The notes under the pieces: model-generated | The model's input: only the letters and a program-made list of their open reading frames with translations | Told to the model about the DNA's origin: nothing | The model's database searches: none | Part shown: piece after piece, positions 46,837 to 61,800 of the stretch | Layout: each line of letters opens with the position of its first letter | Numbering within the stretch: the first letter of the stretch is position 1 | Translations under genes and position numbers: made by a program | From: Morella rubra | Taxonomy: Eukaryota; Streptophyta; Magnoliopsida; Fagales; Myricaceae | DNA: 64,000 bases | Direction of reading: 5' to 3' | NCBI GenBank assembly: GCA_003952965.2 | Contig: CM025851.1 | Span: forward strand, 1 to 64,000

Positions 46837-49800
46837 TCAGTTTCTCCTCTTAAGGGATGGCAGATATGGGAATATCATGTCTGCATGAGATCCATAATAA
46901 CAAGAAAATATTTCACTGACTCGATTTATGTTCTTGGCGGGAGCACAATTCCCCATGGATAGCTGAATAGACGAAAGCTTCACAAGTTCATTTCCAAGGA
47001 CAATGTGATTAGGACCATAGAGCTTTTCCAAAATCTGGCACAAACAAAAGCAATCACAATTTCATATATCAATCCTTTATAGTATATCAAAGCCGTGAGT
47101 GAAAAATTGCACCTATCGCCCTATCAAAGCAAGAAATCCTACTTTCCTATTGTACCATGTCAAATACTAAAACGATTGTTTCTAACAAAAGCAAAATAGT
47201 AATGTCAAATAAAATGTTTACTGCCAAACATCCATTACCGTCAATGTATGGCTCCCCATGCATCAAATTCTCTTCCATTTGCCAAACTGATAGGCAATTT
47301 TGGGGGGAAGAGCAAGCATGACTGAGATAACGAGTAACGCATTGAAGTTTCTCACAATTACGGCTCCTAAGAGAAACAAAGTCGCAAACTGCTGAGATGT
47401 ACCCAAATCTATCCCTACATGTCTAACCCTTAGCTTCTTATGTAACTGTCCTACAACATCCCCCAACTGTCCACAATGATTTAGCTCAGCTAGCCCCAAG
47501 GTCATTGGCACAGAAATGTAAACGGTCAATTGATCCCAACCTTTTCAGAAAATTAATTACCAATTTTACATGTCCAGATTTGACCTTGAGCCCTGAACAG
47601 TTGAGTATGCCCAAACTCACTGTGCCTACCTTCACCAAGGCAATATATTCCCTCCAACCAGGACAGATAAGTTCAATGACTTCTGGCAGTGGCAACTACC
47701 ATGTTATTACAGGATTGAAAACTAGATATTACCTTCTTTACCCTGTTGGAGGGGTAGACCTCATATTATACCAGTATCTCTTTTGGTTGGGCAGATCTTG
47801 ATGTGCTTGGCTTGAAGGATCGAGCCCATGTTCTAAATTGACGGGTGCACCTATTAACAGAATTTTAAAATATGTGCTCCATGGATGCAGAATGGCTCGA
47901 AAGGCCTTTTGATATGGATGAAGTGACTGGGGTGGTGCATAGCATGACTGGTGATAAGGCATCGGTCCGGATGGCTTTTCCTTAGCCTTTCTTCAAGCCT
48001 TGTTGGGACATTGTTAAGTATGATGTTATGTTGATGTTCAATGCGTTTGCGCGGGAAGGGCAGTTTGTTAGGAGCCTGAATTCCTCTTTCATTGTGCTTA
48101 TTCCTAAGAAGCCGGGGGCGGTGGAGCTTAAGGATTTTCGCCCCATTAGTCCTTGTGGGGGGTGTTTACAAGATTTAGCCAAGGTGTTGGCTAATAGGTT
48201 GAAGTCTTTTTGACAAGATTATTTCCCCTCACAGAATGCTTTTGTTAGGGGGCAGATTCTTGGATTCGGTGCTTATTGCCAATGAGTGTATTGATTCTAG
48301 GTTGAGGTCGGGGTGCCGGGAATGCTTTGCAAGTTGGATATTCAGAAGGCCTATGATCATGTGAATTGGAAGTTTCTTTTGTATATTCTTCGTAGATGCG
48401 GCTTCGGTGAAAAATGGTGTAGGTGGATCGGTTTTGTATCTTCGACGTGAAGTTTTCGTGATTGTCAATGGCTGCCCGGAAGGTTTTTTCAGTAGCTCTC
48501 GCGGGTTGCGACAAGGGATCCCCTTTCTCCTCCCTTTTGTTTTTGTTATGGAAGCTTTAGTTGCATGATGGGGAGAGTGGTTGCGTTTGGGGATTGAGGT
48601 TTGGTGGTGGGGGGGGAGTGTGAGCATCTCTCATTTGCTTTTTGCGGATGATACTTTGGTGTTGTGTGGGGCGGAGGTGAGCCATTTCGGAGTCTTAGAT
48701 GTCTTCTTTTGTGTTTTGAGGCTCGGGTTCTTAGAATTAATTTGTCTAAGTCCGAGGTTATCCTAATTGGCATGTTGATAATGTTCAAGAGTTGGCTGGT
48801 ATCTTGGGTTGTGGGTGTCCTCATTGCCTATGACGTATCTTGGGCTTCCTTTGGGCGCTAGTTTTAAAAGTGTTCATATTTGGGATGAGATTATTGAAGA
48901 TTGGAGAGGAGGTTGGCGGGTTGGAACGCTTGTATCTTTTAAGGGTGGTAGGCTTACTCTCATCAAATCTACTCTCTCAAGCCTTCCCATTATTTTTTTC
49001 TTTGTTTCCTATCCCGTTACAGTGGCTAACTAGGTTGGAGAAGATTCAGAAGGGATTCCTTTGGGGTAGCATGGGGATGTCAAATTTCATCTTGTGAAGT
49101 GGGAGTTGGTGTGTTCTCCATTTTCAGAATGGGGGGTTGGGGCTTCGTCGAATAGTTGTTTAATAAGGCTCTTTTGTCAAGTGGTTTGGCGCTTTGCTCA
49201 TGAGAGGGATAGGCTTTGGAGGGTTATTATTGCTGCTAAATATGGGTGTCATTGGGTGGTTGGAGAACTCACCCTTGTCGGGGGTCTTATGGTGTTAGCC
49301 TTTGGCGATTTATTAGCAAAGGTTGGGATGTCTTTAGTAATCATATCAGATTTTTGGTGGGTAATGGTGTTAGGGTTCAGCTTTTGGCATGATTTGTGGT
49401 GTGGCGATAAACCTTTGTCTTTGGCTTTCCGGTGTTTACTCGCTCTCTAGGTGTAAGGAGGCTTGGTGGAGGAGTGCGTGGGGGGGAATGCTGGTTGTAG
49501 TGTGGATGTTCCCTTTGTTAGAGCTGCAAATGATTGGGAGGTGGAGATTTTTCTGCTTTTTTTCCCTTTTGTATGGTTCGGTTTTGAGGAGAGGGGAGGA
49601 CGATAAGATGTGTTGGACGGGTCTAAGATGGGGTTTCTCGGTTAAGTCTATGTATAAGTATTGCTTGTTGGAATGCTTGTCTTTTCCTTGGAAAGGGGTT
49701 TGGAGGTCGAAATGCCCTTTGAGGGTTTCTTTCTTGTTTGGGAGGCTATGGGTGTTACCTTTGTCATGTTGATGGGGAGTCGGTTGACCATTTGCTTCTC

Positions 49801-52800
49801 CATTGTTCGGTGGCGCGTGGGCTTTGGAATCATGTTCTTACATTACAATTTTTATTGGGTGATGCCTGAGAAGGTGGTGAGTGTTGTGGAGTTGGAATAG
49901 GAGGTTCTCTAACCCTTGCCAAGGCTATTTGGAGATGATTCCATTTGGTGGAGTCTTTGGAGGAGCGGAATAATAGATGTTTTGAAGATGTTCCTTTGTC
50001 TTTGGGGTCCTTGCAAGGGTTTTTGTTATTTTCTCTTTTCTGTTGGGCTAATGCGTGTTAGGCTGCCCTTTTGTTGATTTTATGATTTCTTTAGTTTTAT
50101 TGCTTGTTTAGATTAAGTGTTTTTGGTATAGTCCCTTGTACTGCTTTTGCTTTTTCTAATAAGATTGGCTTACTTATCAAAAAAAAAAATATGTGCTCCA
50201 CTTTGGAATTGTCAAATCACCACTGGTCCCAAAAGTTTAAGTTGATAAAAAGAGTTCGTCTAATTATTTATGTTATGTTTCTAACACCTCCCCTCCCGTA
50301 GGATGAACTTTCCTCTAATATGTAGGCCCAACATGTAGAATACATAATAGAAATGGAGATTCAAACATGAAGTTAAGGTTCGAACTTAGGACCTCTACCC
50401 TAATACTATATCAAAACTCCACTTGTTCCAAAAGTTCAAGTTTATAGGAAGATATTTGATAATTTTCCTTCTTTTTTTTTTTTTTTAACCAAGCCAATTT
50501 TTTTAGAAAAAGTGATAGCAGTACAAGGGACTATACCAAAATCACCAGTTCAAACATGCAACAAAACTAAGAAAATCCTGGAAATCAACAAAGGGACTCC
50601 CTAACATCACATCAGCCCAACAAAAAAGAGAAAATAACACAAAACCCTGCAGCTTAGACGAGGATAAAGAACATCCTTCAAAACATCTATTGTTACGCTC
50701 CCTCCAAAGGCTCCACCAAATACAAGAGGGAATCATTCTCCAAATAGCCTTAGCGAAAGGGTTCGAAAACTTAGGTTAGGTTTCTAACAAAATGATGGAG
50801 ATTGCCCTGAAAATAACTGCCCGAACCATAAATCATCCTCCCACATAATGCTAATCGCTATAAAATAAAGCAACTAGTTCAATTGCAGAATAATACGATT
50901 GTGATTATGGATATTTTACCTCAATAGATGCTTCACAATGGTCCGCGGCAAGATGTAAATCTCCAACCAAACAAAATGCCTGAGCTAGATTGTCCTCTAC
51001 CTACAAATATCACATCCTATATTCAGTCATTGATGCAGCCAACAGGCCAAACTAACCAGACCATAAAATTGGTGATAAGATGTTTTCTGTCGGTTCAACA
51101 AGTAGCACTCAATTCCATGTTTTGAGAGCTTATATGATGGTCAGTGACTCTTAGTAGTCTTTTGATTAGACACGAAGGAACTCCACATTCGAGAGAATGA
51201 AATAGTAACAAATTAGGACCAAGAAAGCCACCTCTGCAAAAATCAGAACAAGAATCTTAATGCTGTAGTTCTTTCACTACAAAAATCTCTAATTTCTGGG
51301 GTTCCTCCTTATCAACCTTACATCTAATTGTTGAAGCATCTTTTGGCTGCATCAGTTACCATAACACTTTCAGTTGTAACTTCTGCCAAATGTATGTTCG
51401 TGGGATTACAGTGCATAGTAGATGGAGTTATTGTCATATGGTGTTGATCCACACTTTTCAGTTTTCACCACTCAGACATTTCAATAGATCTTTTATTTGC
51501 AATTATTGGAAACAATAGACACTACCCTCAAAAAAAGGAGGGGTTGAAAGGAGGTTGGCCATAACTCACTTCTGCAATTTCCTTGTTATATGCATGCAAA
51601 GTTGATCTCAGCAGACAAAGAGAACCTAGTGCATCCGTAAGGGTAGTACTTGAGATTTCTCTTGAAGCTATTGCATCCTGCAACCTGTCAGGAATTGTAG
51701 TCCCTCAAAAAAACTAGGGGTGGGACATATGTACTTATGGAAACAGGCAAGCAAATATTTATGTCTTCAAACACTAAGATACCTTCAGCAGTAAAAGTAA
51801 AAGATAAACTCTTGTTAGGTGATCCGGTAGTTAAAAAGAAGAGATAAATACGCTTTACAACCTCAAACTATAAGGGTCTTAACACTTTGCACCCCAAACT
51901 ATTATTCTTGTCATATTGCACCCATAAACTATTGATTTTCAAACACTTTGCATCATCCATTAAATTTTTTTGCCAATTTGACCCCTGTTTAGACGGCACA
52001 ACTTTTTTTTCACTAACTCCAATATTTTTTTATAAACTCCAACTTCTTTACAAACTCCAACAACTTTTTACAAACTCTAATATCTTTTTACAAACTCCAA
52101 TATCTTTTTACAAACTCCAACAACTTTTTCACCAATTCTAAGAGATTCTACAATAATTCCAACAAAAATTTCACCAGAATATTTTTTTGCTCATACAAAC
52201 ACAAGCCGAATGGAAAGCGATTTTTTGGCAAATGAAAGAACAATTTCATCTCCATAATTTTTTGATAATGACATTTTTATGATGGTAAAATTGTAGGCAA
52301 AAAAAAAAGAAGGTTCAATTTCTGTCAAAATTGACGGAACATTTTAACGGAGGGTGCAAAGTGTTTGAAATCAATAGCTTGTGCATGCAATGTGACAGAT
52401 TTTTTTTTTTTTGATAAATAAGCCAATCTTATTAGAAAAAACGAAAACAGTACAAAGGACTATACCACAGACGCTTAATCTAAACAAGCAATAAAACTAA
52501 GGAAATCATCGAAATCAACAAAAGGGCAGCCTAACATCGCATTAGCCCAGCAGAAAAGAGAAAATAACAAAAACCCTTGCAAGGACCCCAAAGACAAAGG
52601 ATCATCTTCAAAACATCTATTATTCCGCTCCCTCCAAAGACACCACCAAATGCACGATGGAATCATCCTTCAAATGGCCTTAGCGATCGGGTTAGAGAGC
52701 CTCCTCCTCCAACACCACAACACGTCCATCACCTTCTCGGGCATCACCCAATAAAAATTCGTAAGTGTAAGAACATGATTCCAAAGCCCACTCGCCACCG

Positions 52801-55800
52801 AACAATGGAGAAGCAAATGGTCCACCGACTCCCCATCAACATGACAAAGGTAACACCAATCCGCAAGGATAACACCTTTTCTGCGGAGATTATTGGTAGT
52901 AAGGATTTTCCCATGCATAGCCTCCCAAACAAAGAAAGAAACCCGCAAAGGGCATTTCGACCTCCAAAACCCCTTGCCAAGGAAAAGACAAGCTATTCCA
53001 ACAAGCAATGGACTTATACATCGACTTAACCGAGAAAGCACCAGTCTTGGACCCGGTCCAACACATCTTATCATCCTCCCCTCTCCTGACCACCGAACCA
53101 TACAGGAGGGAAAAGAAAGTAGAAAAATCTCCCGCCTCCCAATCATTCGCAGCTCTAACAAAGGGAACATCCCAAACTACATGACCAGCACTCCCCCCGA
53201 AACACTCTGCCACCATGGCCTCCTTACACCTAGAGAGCAAGTAAACAACCGGGAAAGCCAAAGAGAAAGGTTTAGCATCACACCACCAATCATGCCAAAA
53301 GCGAATCCTTAACCCGCTGCCCACCAAAAATCTGATATGGTTGCTGAAAGTATCCCAACCTTTACTAATAAATCGCCAAAGGCTAACACCATAAGACCCC
53401 CTACTTGGTAAAGTTCTCCAACCCCCCAATGCACACCCATATTTGTCAGCAATGATAACCCTCTAATGCCTATCTCTCTCATGAGCGAAACGCCACAACC
53501 ATTTGCTTAAAGGGCCTTATTGAACAACGTGATTGTGCGGGGTCGGGTGAACCATCAAGGTGGGTTTTAGAGATGGTTTCATCCTTCGGGCATTTGGTGG
53601 GGGTCTCTTGTGCTGGTTATGAAACTAATCTTTTGAATTTGTTTGCTGCCTTGGAGATGGAGAGGGGGCTGGGCAGCAAGTCTCCGGGTAGGTCAGGGGG
53701 TAAATTGCTAAGGGAGCTAAAATCTTTGGAGTGTTCCGTGAACTACGACAGGAATGCTTCTGGCTCTAGAAGGAGTAGGAAGGAGGGAAGGGCTCTTGTT
53801 AATTCTTTATGACCCTCGGATTATTAGTTGGAACGTGGGGGGGTTGAATGATAGAGATAAATGTAAGAATGTGGGTAATCTTTTACGGGGTTGGAAGGGG
53901 GACTTAGTTTGTCTTCAGGAGACTAAGATTGCGGAGGTGTCTCGTGCTTTGGTGTGTAGGTTATGGGGTGGGCCTTATGTGAAATGGAGTTGTTTAGAGG
54001 CTGAGGGTGTGTCGGGTGGTATTTTGTGTCTTTGGGATTCCCGTGTGTTGGAGTTGATTGAGACTTTTGTTGGTTCTTTTTCTTTATCGCTGATTTTCCG
54101 GAATGTTAAGAATGGGATCCAATGGATCTTTTCGGGAGTCTATGGTCCTAATGATGATTGTTGTAGGAGAATTTTATGGGATGAGTTGGTGGGATTTGCC
54201 TTGGTGTATTGGAGGGGATTTTAATGTGACTCGTTTTCCTAGCGAGAGGTCGGGTGTGGGCGGTTTTAGGTGTGCCATGTTAGAGTTTTCGGAGTTTGTT
54301 TCTGATCTTCGGTTGGTGGATCTTGAGTTGTTTGGTGGTCGGTTCACTTGGTCCAATGGCAGATCTTCTCAGTCTTGGTCCACGATTGATCGGTTTCTTA
54401 TTAGTTCAGCGTAGGAGTCTTTGTACCCGGAGCTCACCCAGAGGCATTTGCCTCGCTTGCTTTCGGATCATTTCCCAATTTTGTTAGAGAGTGCTAGTTT
54501 TGGGGATATTAAGAAGCCTTTCTGCTTTGAGAATATGTGGCTTAGAGTGGATGGTTTGTGGACTTGGTTAAGGAGTGGTGGCAAGGTTTTGATTTTAGGA
54601 GATCTCCGAGCTTTAAGCTTACCTCAAAATTAAAGGCACTGAAACTGAAACTCAAGGTGTGGAATCAGAATGTTTTTGGTACTTTGAGTGTTCGGAAGTC
54701 AGCTTTATTGAGCGAGCTTGCGACGCTTGATGCTTTGGATGAGAGGGGCAACCTTGATGAGGAAGGGAAGGATAGGAGGATGGAGGTCTCTAGGGAGTTG
54801 AGTGATTTCCTTACTTTGGAGAAGGTTAGCTGGAGGTAGAAGTCTAGGGCTTTATGGCTTAAGGAAGGGGATTGTTGTACCAAGTTTTTCCATTGTATTG
54901 CTAATTCTCATAGGAGAATGAACTCCATTTCTAGTTTGGTGGTGGAAGAGGAAGAGTTGGAGGATCCTAAGGAGATTGTGGATTATTATGCCTCTTTATA
55001 CGTTGAGCCCTTTGATTGGCGTCCCTTTTTGGATGGACTCGAATTTGATAGTATCACAGGGGAGGATGCAGAATGGCTCGAAAGGCCTTTTGATGTGGAT
55101 GAAGTGACTGGGGTGGTGCATAGCATGACTGGTGATAAGGCATTGGGTCCGGATGGCTTTTCCTTAGCCTTTTTTGAAGCCTATTGGGACATTGTTAAGT
55201 ATGATGTTATGTTGATGTTCAATGCGTTTGCGCGGGAAGGGCGGTTTGTTAAGAGCCTGAATTCCTCTTTCATTGTGCTTATTCTTAAGAAGTCGGGGGC
55301 GGTGGAGGTTAAGGATTTTCGCCCCATTAGTCTTGTGGGGGGTGTTTACAAGATTTAGCCAAGGTGCTGGCTAATAGGTTGAAGTCTTTGTAGACAAGAT
55401 TATTTCCCCTTTCACAAAATGCCTTTGTTAGGGGGCGTCAGATTCTAGATTCGGTACTTTTTGCTAATGAGTGCATCGATTCTAGGTTGCGGTTGGGGCT
55501 GCCGGGCATGCTTTGCAAGTTGGATATTCAGAAGGCTTATGATCATGTGAATTGAAAGTTTCTTTTGTATCTCCTTTGTAGATGCGGCTTCGGTGAAACA
55601 TGGTGTCATTGGATCGAGTTTTGCATCTCGACGGTGAAGTTTTCTGTGATTGTCAATGGCTGCCCGCGAGGTTTTTTCAGTAGTTCCCGCAGTTTGCGAC
55701 AAGGTGATCCCCTTTCTCCTCTCCTCTTTGTTTTGGTTATGGAAGCCTTTAGTCGTATGATGAGAAGAGTGGTTGAGTTTGGGGGTATTGAAGGCTTTGT

Positions 55801-58800
55801 GGTGGGATGGGGGAGTGTGAGCATTTCGCACTTGCTTTTTGCGGATGATACTTTGGTGTTATGTGGGGCGGAGGTGAGCCACTTTCGGAGCCTTAGATGT
55901 CTCCTTTTGTGTTTTGAAGCAGTCTCGGGTCTTAGAATTAATTTGTCTAAATCCGAGGTTATCCCAATTGACAATGTTGAAAATGTTCAAGAGTTGGCGG
56001 GTATTTTGGCTTGTAGGGTGTCCTCCTTGCCGATGACATATCTTGGGCTTCCTTTGGGAGCTAGTTTTAGGAGCGTTCATATTTGGAAATGTATTTATCC
56101 CCAAAAAGAATGTAGCTAAGGATCCTAAAATCACGAAGCTTCAATGAGATCCATGTAACATACCTTCTAATGGAAATCCAAGCTTTATTAATTGTGGTAA
56201 ATGAAGATTTCAGATCACAATAAGAACCGCACTTCAAGCAATATCCAATATCAATGTGAAGGGGGCCGTTGCTTTGAAGACATTTCAACAAATCAACCTG
56301 TAAAAACATCAGAAATTTCAGCAACAGACAAGAAACCTAGACATTTTTCTTTCAGAAACTCCTGAGGTCAAATAACAGTCAAAGCAGATGTTCACAAGTG
56401 GTACGGAATCAACTTCATGCATAGACAGAACTAGACTCAACACTTCAGGATTCAACATTCAGCTGCAATAAATTCAAATAACTGCAAGCTCATTTGCCTG
56501 CAATCTTTTCTTTTCGTTTTTAATGCTCAACCAGAAGTACAAAGTTCTGGATGGTTAAGCACAACCCTTATTTTTAGGTTTGGATATGATATCTTGCTTC
56601 TCAGGTTTTGATAAGAACTTCAGATACAACACAAAGACCATGCTACATCCAATACGCCTGATGGTTAACCATATTTTACATTTTGGAGAATATAAAATAC
56701 CTGCAAATAGGGCTCCATGCTGCGTATTTCTGTGGCACTTTGGAAGTGCTTAGTTTTCCCTTTTTCACAGTTAACCACACTGCAATCCAACACTATCCCA
56801 GGACAATTTGGATTGACACAGTGAAAAGCATTTATAACCAGGTCCGAGAGATTCACTTCTGCACAAGCACTGCACTCACATCTAAATGAGTACTGATCTT
56901 CTAGAAACTTACGACGTTCTTTACAGTCCCACTGGCCAACCTGAAAAGACCAAACTGCACTTTACATTTTGAATTAGTTATTTTTCCTTAATATTTAGTG
57001 TGCCAAAATGAGACGAAACGGTTGGTTGATTAGCAGGTACAGGCAAAGCTATGACCTGCTTTCTGAGTAACTGTAGTCAAGGCAGAGAGGTCCTACTTGT
57101 TAGGAGCGGAAATACCTGTGGACCATAGGACAATTCCAGGGGACACTCTGCTGCGACATACTCCGTTGTTCGTATAAAGAGGGTACGTGAAAGGAAATAT
57201 GCATCAATATTTGGCTGGCAAGAATGGTTGAACAAACTGCCAGCTCTATAAATAGCTTGACCCACTCTGACCTATGAGAGTAACAGAAACAATAAAGCAT
57301 GATTAGGGGGCAGTCTTTTCTCCCGCGTATAAGTACATGATCACAGGTAAAAGAAAATTTCAACTATTGCCAACACAGTCTCATAGATTTTGCATTGACA
57401 AATCACAAAGAGACTGCATATTGCAAATGGAGAGGGAACAAAAATGAAATACTATGTATACCACCTGCTCCACATTACTAGTTAAAGCCCCCTCACTGTG
57501 TGAAGATTTTCTGAACAGATCTGATAATCCATTGACATCAGCTGATTTCATACGAACAATTGCCATAGAATTCACCCTAATTTGAGATATAAGCATGACA
57601 ATCTGCATCAACAGGAAAATGAAATCTAACAGCTCTTCAGAAAGATCAAGAGAACATTCATACCCATAAGGCCATAACGACACAGAATGATGTTTACAAG
57701 AGTGACAATAGTCGAATAGTATGACATATAAGAAATATGATTGAGATCCTCTCCGACTTGATGCACAAATGAGATGGTCTAATTGGAAAAAAGAAAGAAA
57801 GACATAGCATGCATTGAATGCTGTAGGGAATACACAGCCCGGTAATTAATACGGGTAACATTGAATGTCTAAGGGCCCACATGTTGTCTATCTCTCTTTG
57901 ATTTGGACCATTCAATTTGTGCATTAAATTGGAGAGGAACCTATCCTAAGAAATATGTGTTGTGTGAGAGAAAAAAGTTCTCTCCAAAAGCCTATGTAGA
58001 AAAATCAATACATGAAGCACCTTGCTTAGTATTTCGTATGTGCAGATTCAACTCACTGTCATATTAGGGTTTAGGGTTTAGCAGAATTTATTTACGCGTT
58101 AGTATTTTCATCCTTCTTTCTCCAGTATTTGCAGGTTAAGGAATAAGCTCAAGTAGGCTGGATGAAGAGAGGTGCATGAATAGGCCTTGCAAAGATGATT
58201 TGCAATCTCAAGATGGAAGTTGTAATCTTCTAACCTTCATATTGGTACACAAAGATCCATATGTACAAAACAGAAGATTCACACATTTCCATACACCAAG
58301 ATATCTAGTGACGCTCTACCAAAAAAAAGGAAGGAAGTGCTTTGACACCTGTTAAGAAGCAAGATCTCACCTGAGGTCTAGTCATATTCCACTAAATCTC
58401 TACCATCGGGATTCAGCTTAGTAGAACATGATTGCATTTTATTATTTTATAATTTAATAAAATAGATCTCGATAATATATCTCAGAATTTTATATTCAAT
58501 ACAGTAACAGACAATACAATCACATTGAATTTACATTTAGCAGGTCTAAAAAGGCCAGTTAAAATTTGAGTTTTTAAAATGGCATATATGCTGATGACTG
58601 CCAATATTAAATCTACCTACAGAAACAGCATTCTTGTCCTGAACTTGACAGGTGAAATTCAAGGGGATATTAAATTTTCTTGTTTTGCTAGGTAATTAAC
58701 TCACAGTACACAGGATTTGAACCTGCAACCTCACACACCAACCATCTTTTGGGGTGGAAAGGCCTTTAGGTCCAAAGGGCATTGGAGCTAGTAGATTAGC

Positions 58801-61800
58801 TCTTAGCTTGTGGATATTGCAGATGGCTGCAACCAAGTAATCTAATATGGAACAAAATGTTGTGTGGGTGATTCTGCACGTCACTGTGGCAGACAGAGAG
58901 AAAGAACAACCTGTGCTGTAGAAACCCCATTTATTGGAAGTTCAGTGCCAGAAGATTTTTGAAGACAGCATAACAGTATGATGGAGAATATATGTAATTC
59001 CAATTTGCTTTCTGGACGAATATCTTTATAGTTGTGAGAAAGCTTCTGAAGAAAGCAATAAAGGTGATGAGAAGCCAAGTTACACGCATATGATCAACTG
59101 AACTGAAAATCAACATACAATGATAGTCATGGAATATACCAACATTTCTGCAAAGTTGGTAATATCCGCAAGACTTCTTTGTGCTAAAGACTTTATTAGC
59201 ACTCGTCCAGCCAAAACTATGTCAGACGGTAATATTGCAGGCCAGTGTACACCTTGACATTCATGCTTGTGTTCAGGGATATCCGCATCTGGCCCAGAAT
59301 CATGGCTAAGAGGAATCTCCGAAATATACCTGTCAAGATTATCAGACAGATTTCCCTCAATCCCATGATTCAAAGAATAATTCCTAGGCACATGTCCTCC
59401 AGCTCGTATTTGGCAGTGCTGCGAGCAATACAACGGTATTGAACATGACATACACGAGACTTTATCTGGTGGTAGGTCATTCAAGCAGTAATGACAATGA
59501 GTTTCCCGGCAATGCTTCAGTATTATCTGCAAGTAGGCCAGGCATTGACTCTATCAACAAAAAAATAATGAGAAAACAGCATGCATTCCTAAGGAATAGA
59601 TGGGAATGATGACGATGGTGACGATGACAAAGACAACGAAGATATGGTGTATTCATTCAGTCTTATAGAATCATCATGATCATGACAATGACAACAACAT
59701 GGTTTATTCATTTAGTCTTTCATTGTGCAACAACAGATATAAACATCACAAGACTAAAACAAGAGGTATTACTGTGACTGGATTACTATATTTTCAGGTT
59801 ACAGATCATCATTGTCATCGTCTTACCCTCATCTTACAACAACAATAGATATGTCATCAGAAGATAAGAACAGAATGTATTTCTGTGTTCCGAATTACTG
59901 CCTTTCATGTGGACTTCTGTCCCATGACATAATCTTTTCCCAAATATGGACCCCAATTTTTAATAGGGTTTGTGCTCTCCTTCAAACAACAAGACAAAGC
60001 CTTCCCAATTGCTAGTTTCTTTGTGGTCCTTTATCACAACTCTTACAAAATTTGCATTTGATCAGATCCTCCAGAATTTGGCAACACCAAATAAAGTGCC
60101 TGGCAAGGCACAACGTAGACCTTGTGTCCACAGTGTTCTCTATTGATCCCTTCTTTCTCCTGGTCTTCAGCCAGTGGCAGGAGCAGCAAAGCAGCCCTGG
60201 TGGACACTGGCTACCAGCCAGCTGACAGGACATGCACTTTAAACCATTTCTACATCATTTTTATACACAACTCCATGAAGATGAGGAAGCCTGCCACCAA
60301 AGGTAAGTGCTAGGAAAAGAAAGGCAGCAATTAGGACTCCTTGAGAAGGGCTCAAGCACAGTTCGTAATGTAGTCGAAACGATAAAACCACTAGGAAAAG
60401 AAAGAGCAACTAGCACTTTTTGAGAATGTAGCTGGTTTTTCTATGTGTGAGTTTCCAGGACAGTCTTTTATAGTTATGATCAACCATATCTTTTTCGCTA
60501 CATTGCAAATAGATAATCATTTCCTTATGACTCCCCTCTACACTCTAATAAGTGCATCTGTCTAATAGAGTTTTTTTTTTTTTTTTTTTTGGGGGGGGGA
60601 AGAATCCAAGAAGTATAGACACATACCAATATTTTCTAATTCTGATTTGGGAATATTTACCGAGACCAACTGCTCGATAAAGGTCTCACCCATGTCTAGT
60701 TAGTATTCGTCATTCAAGCTCTCTGGTTGTCTTAAACATCATATCTATTGCAGCGCTCTCTATTTGATTGTAAAAGTATTTTTTTTACAGAAGGAAACAG
60801 AATATGACAAGGTAGTAGATCACCAAACACGAATCTTTTCTGGCAACAACAACAATGTATACGGCATGGGTTGCTGACACGCAGTTAGGAGCAATCTTCT
60901 GGATTGAAGCACTAAGAATTGAAGGAAACTTAAGAGGTCATGATATCACAGTTGAAACAAATTCTAGCTCATACCATAGCATAAGGTTCTTCAACATGAA
61001 CCAAGGAAGCTGGGGGGATGTCACTTGGTGATACCATCTCCCTTCCTTTATTTGTTGTGGTGACACATTTCAGTTTTATGTGCTGCGGCTCATCTGTCCA
61101 AAAGTTCTCTGTGAGCAACACTGTGCAAATTTCTATATGATAAAAAATAAGACTTATAATTAATGTACTAAAAATGATATAGACAATCTTAAATATTTCA
61201 GAACTAAAAACGAGTATTGTTCAATAGAAGCTTATATCTTCAGAAAATGCTTGAGAAACACAAATAAAACCTGAACTGAAAGTCTTATTATGAGCAAACC
61301 CTTAAGCATCCATTCCATAAGCTTAGCTAGTAGGTGGATAGGATGAAGAAGTGAATATAATAATGCGGAATTGCCTAAAAGAAACTATTGTAAGCATGCA
61401 TAAAACAAGATTCCATTATGGGATAGAGATCTCAGACACTGGAAAGGCCCTCCTATAACCATCCTCCATTAAAATTTCTCTACTGCATAGCCAAAACATA
61501 AGAAACAGCATCTTGCTTTTGTACTTGAAGATAAAAATTATACAAAACTAAGATTCAATTATTGTTCCCCTGTCTTCTGTCTGTCAAAAACAATAACAAG
61601 CTAGCACCATCATCTTCAGCTACCAAAAACAACACAAGAAACAATATCCCCACACCGCCCATCACATCAAATACTTAATCTCCTTCTCTTCCCTACACAA
61701 GGCTATCATGAATCTATTTCAGTGGACTTGTAGTTCACGAGTTAGTTGAAGGATAAGAGCAAACAACCTTAAGAAATCGAGTCAAACGCATCTGCATCAC

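Noticed and set aside
47505..47801. Plus-strand 98-codon frame as a gene
   Set aside because: No known motif, and it overlaps minus-strand frames that look like a relic; it lies in a SET gene intron.
53754..56119. Functional LINE ORF2 protein
   Set aside because: Endonuclease and reverse transcriptase parts are in different frames with stop codons between them, and the C-terminal part is inverted on the other strand.
58064..58081. Interstitial telomere or chromosome fusion point
   Set aside because: Only about two and a half units; such short tracts are common.
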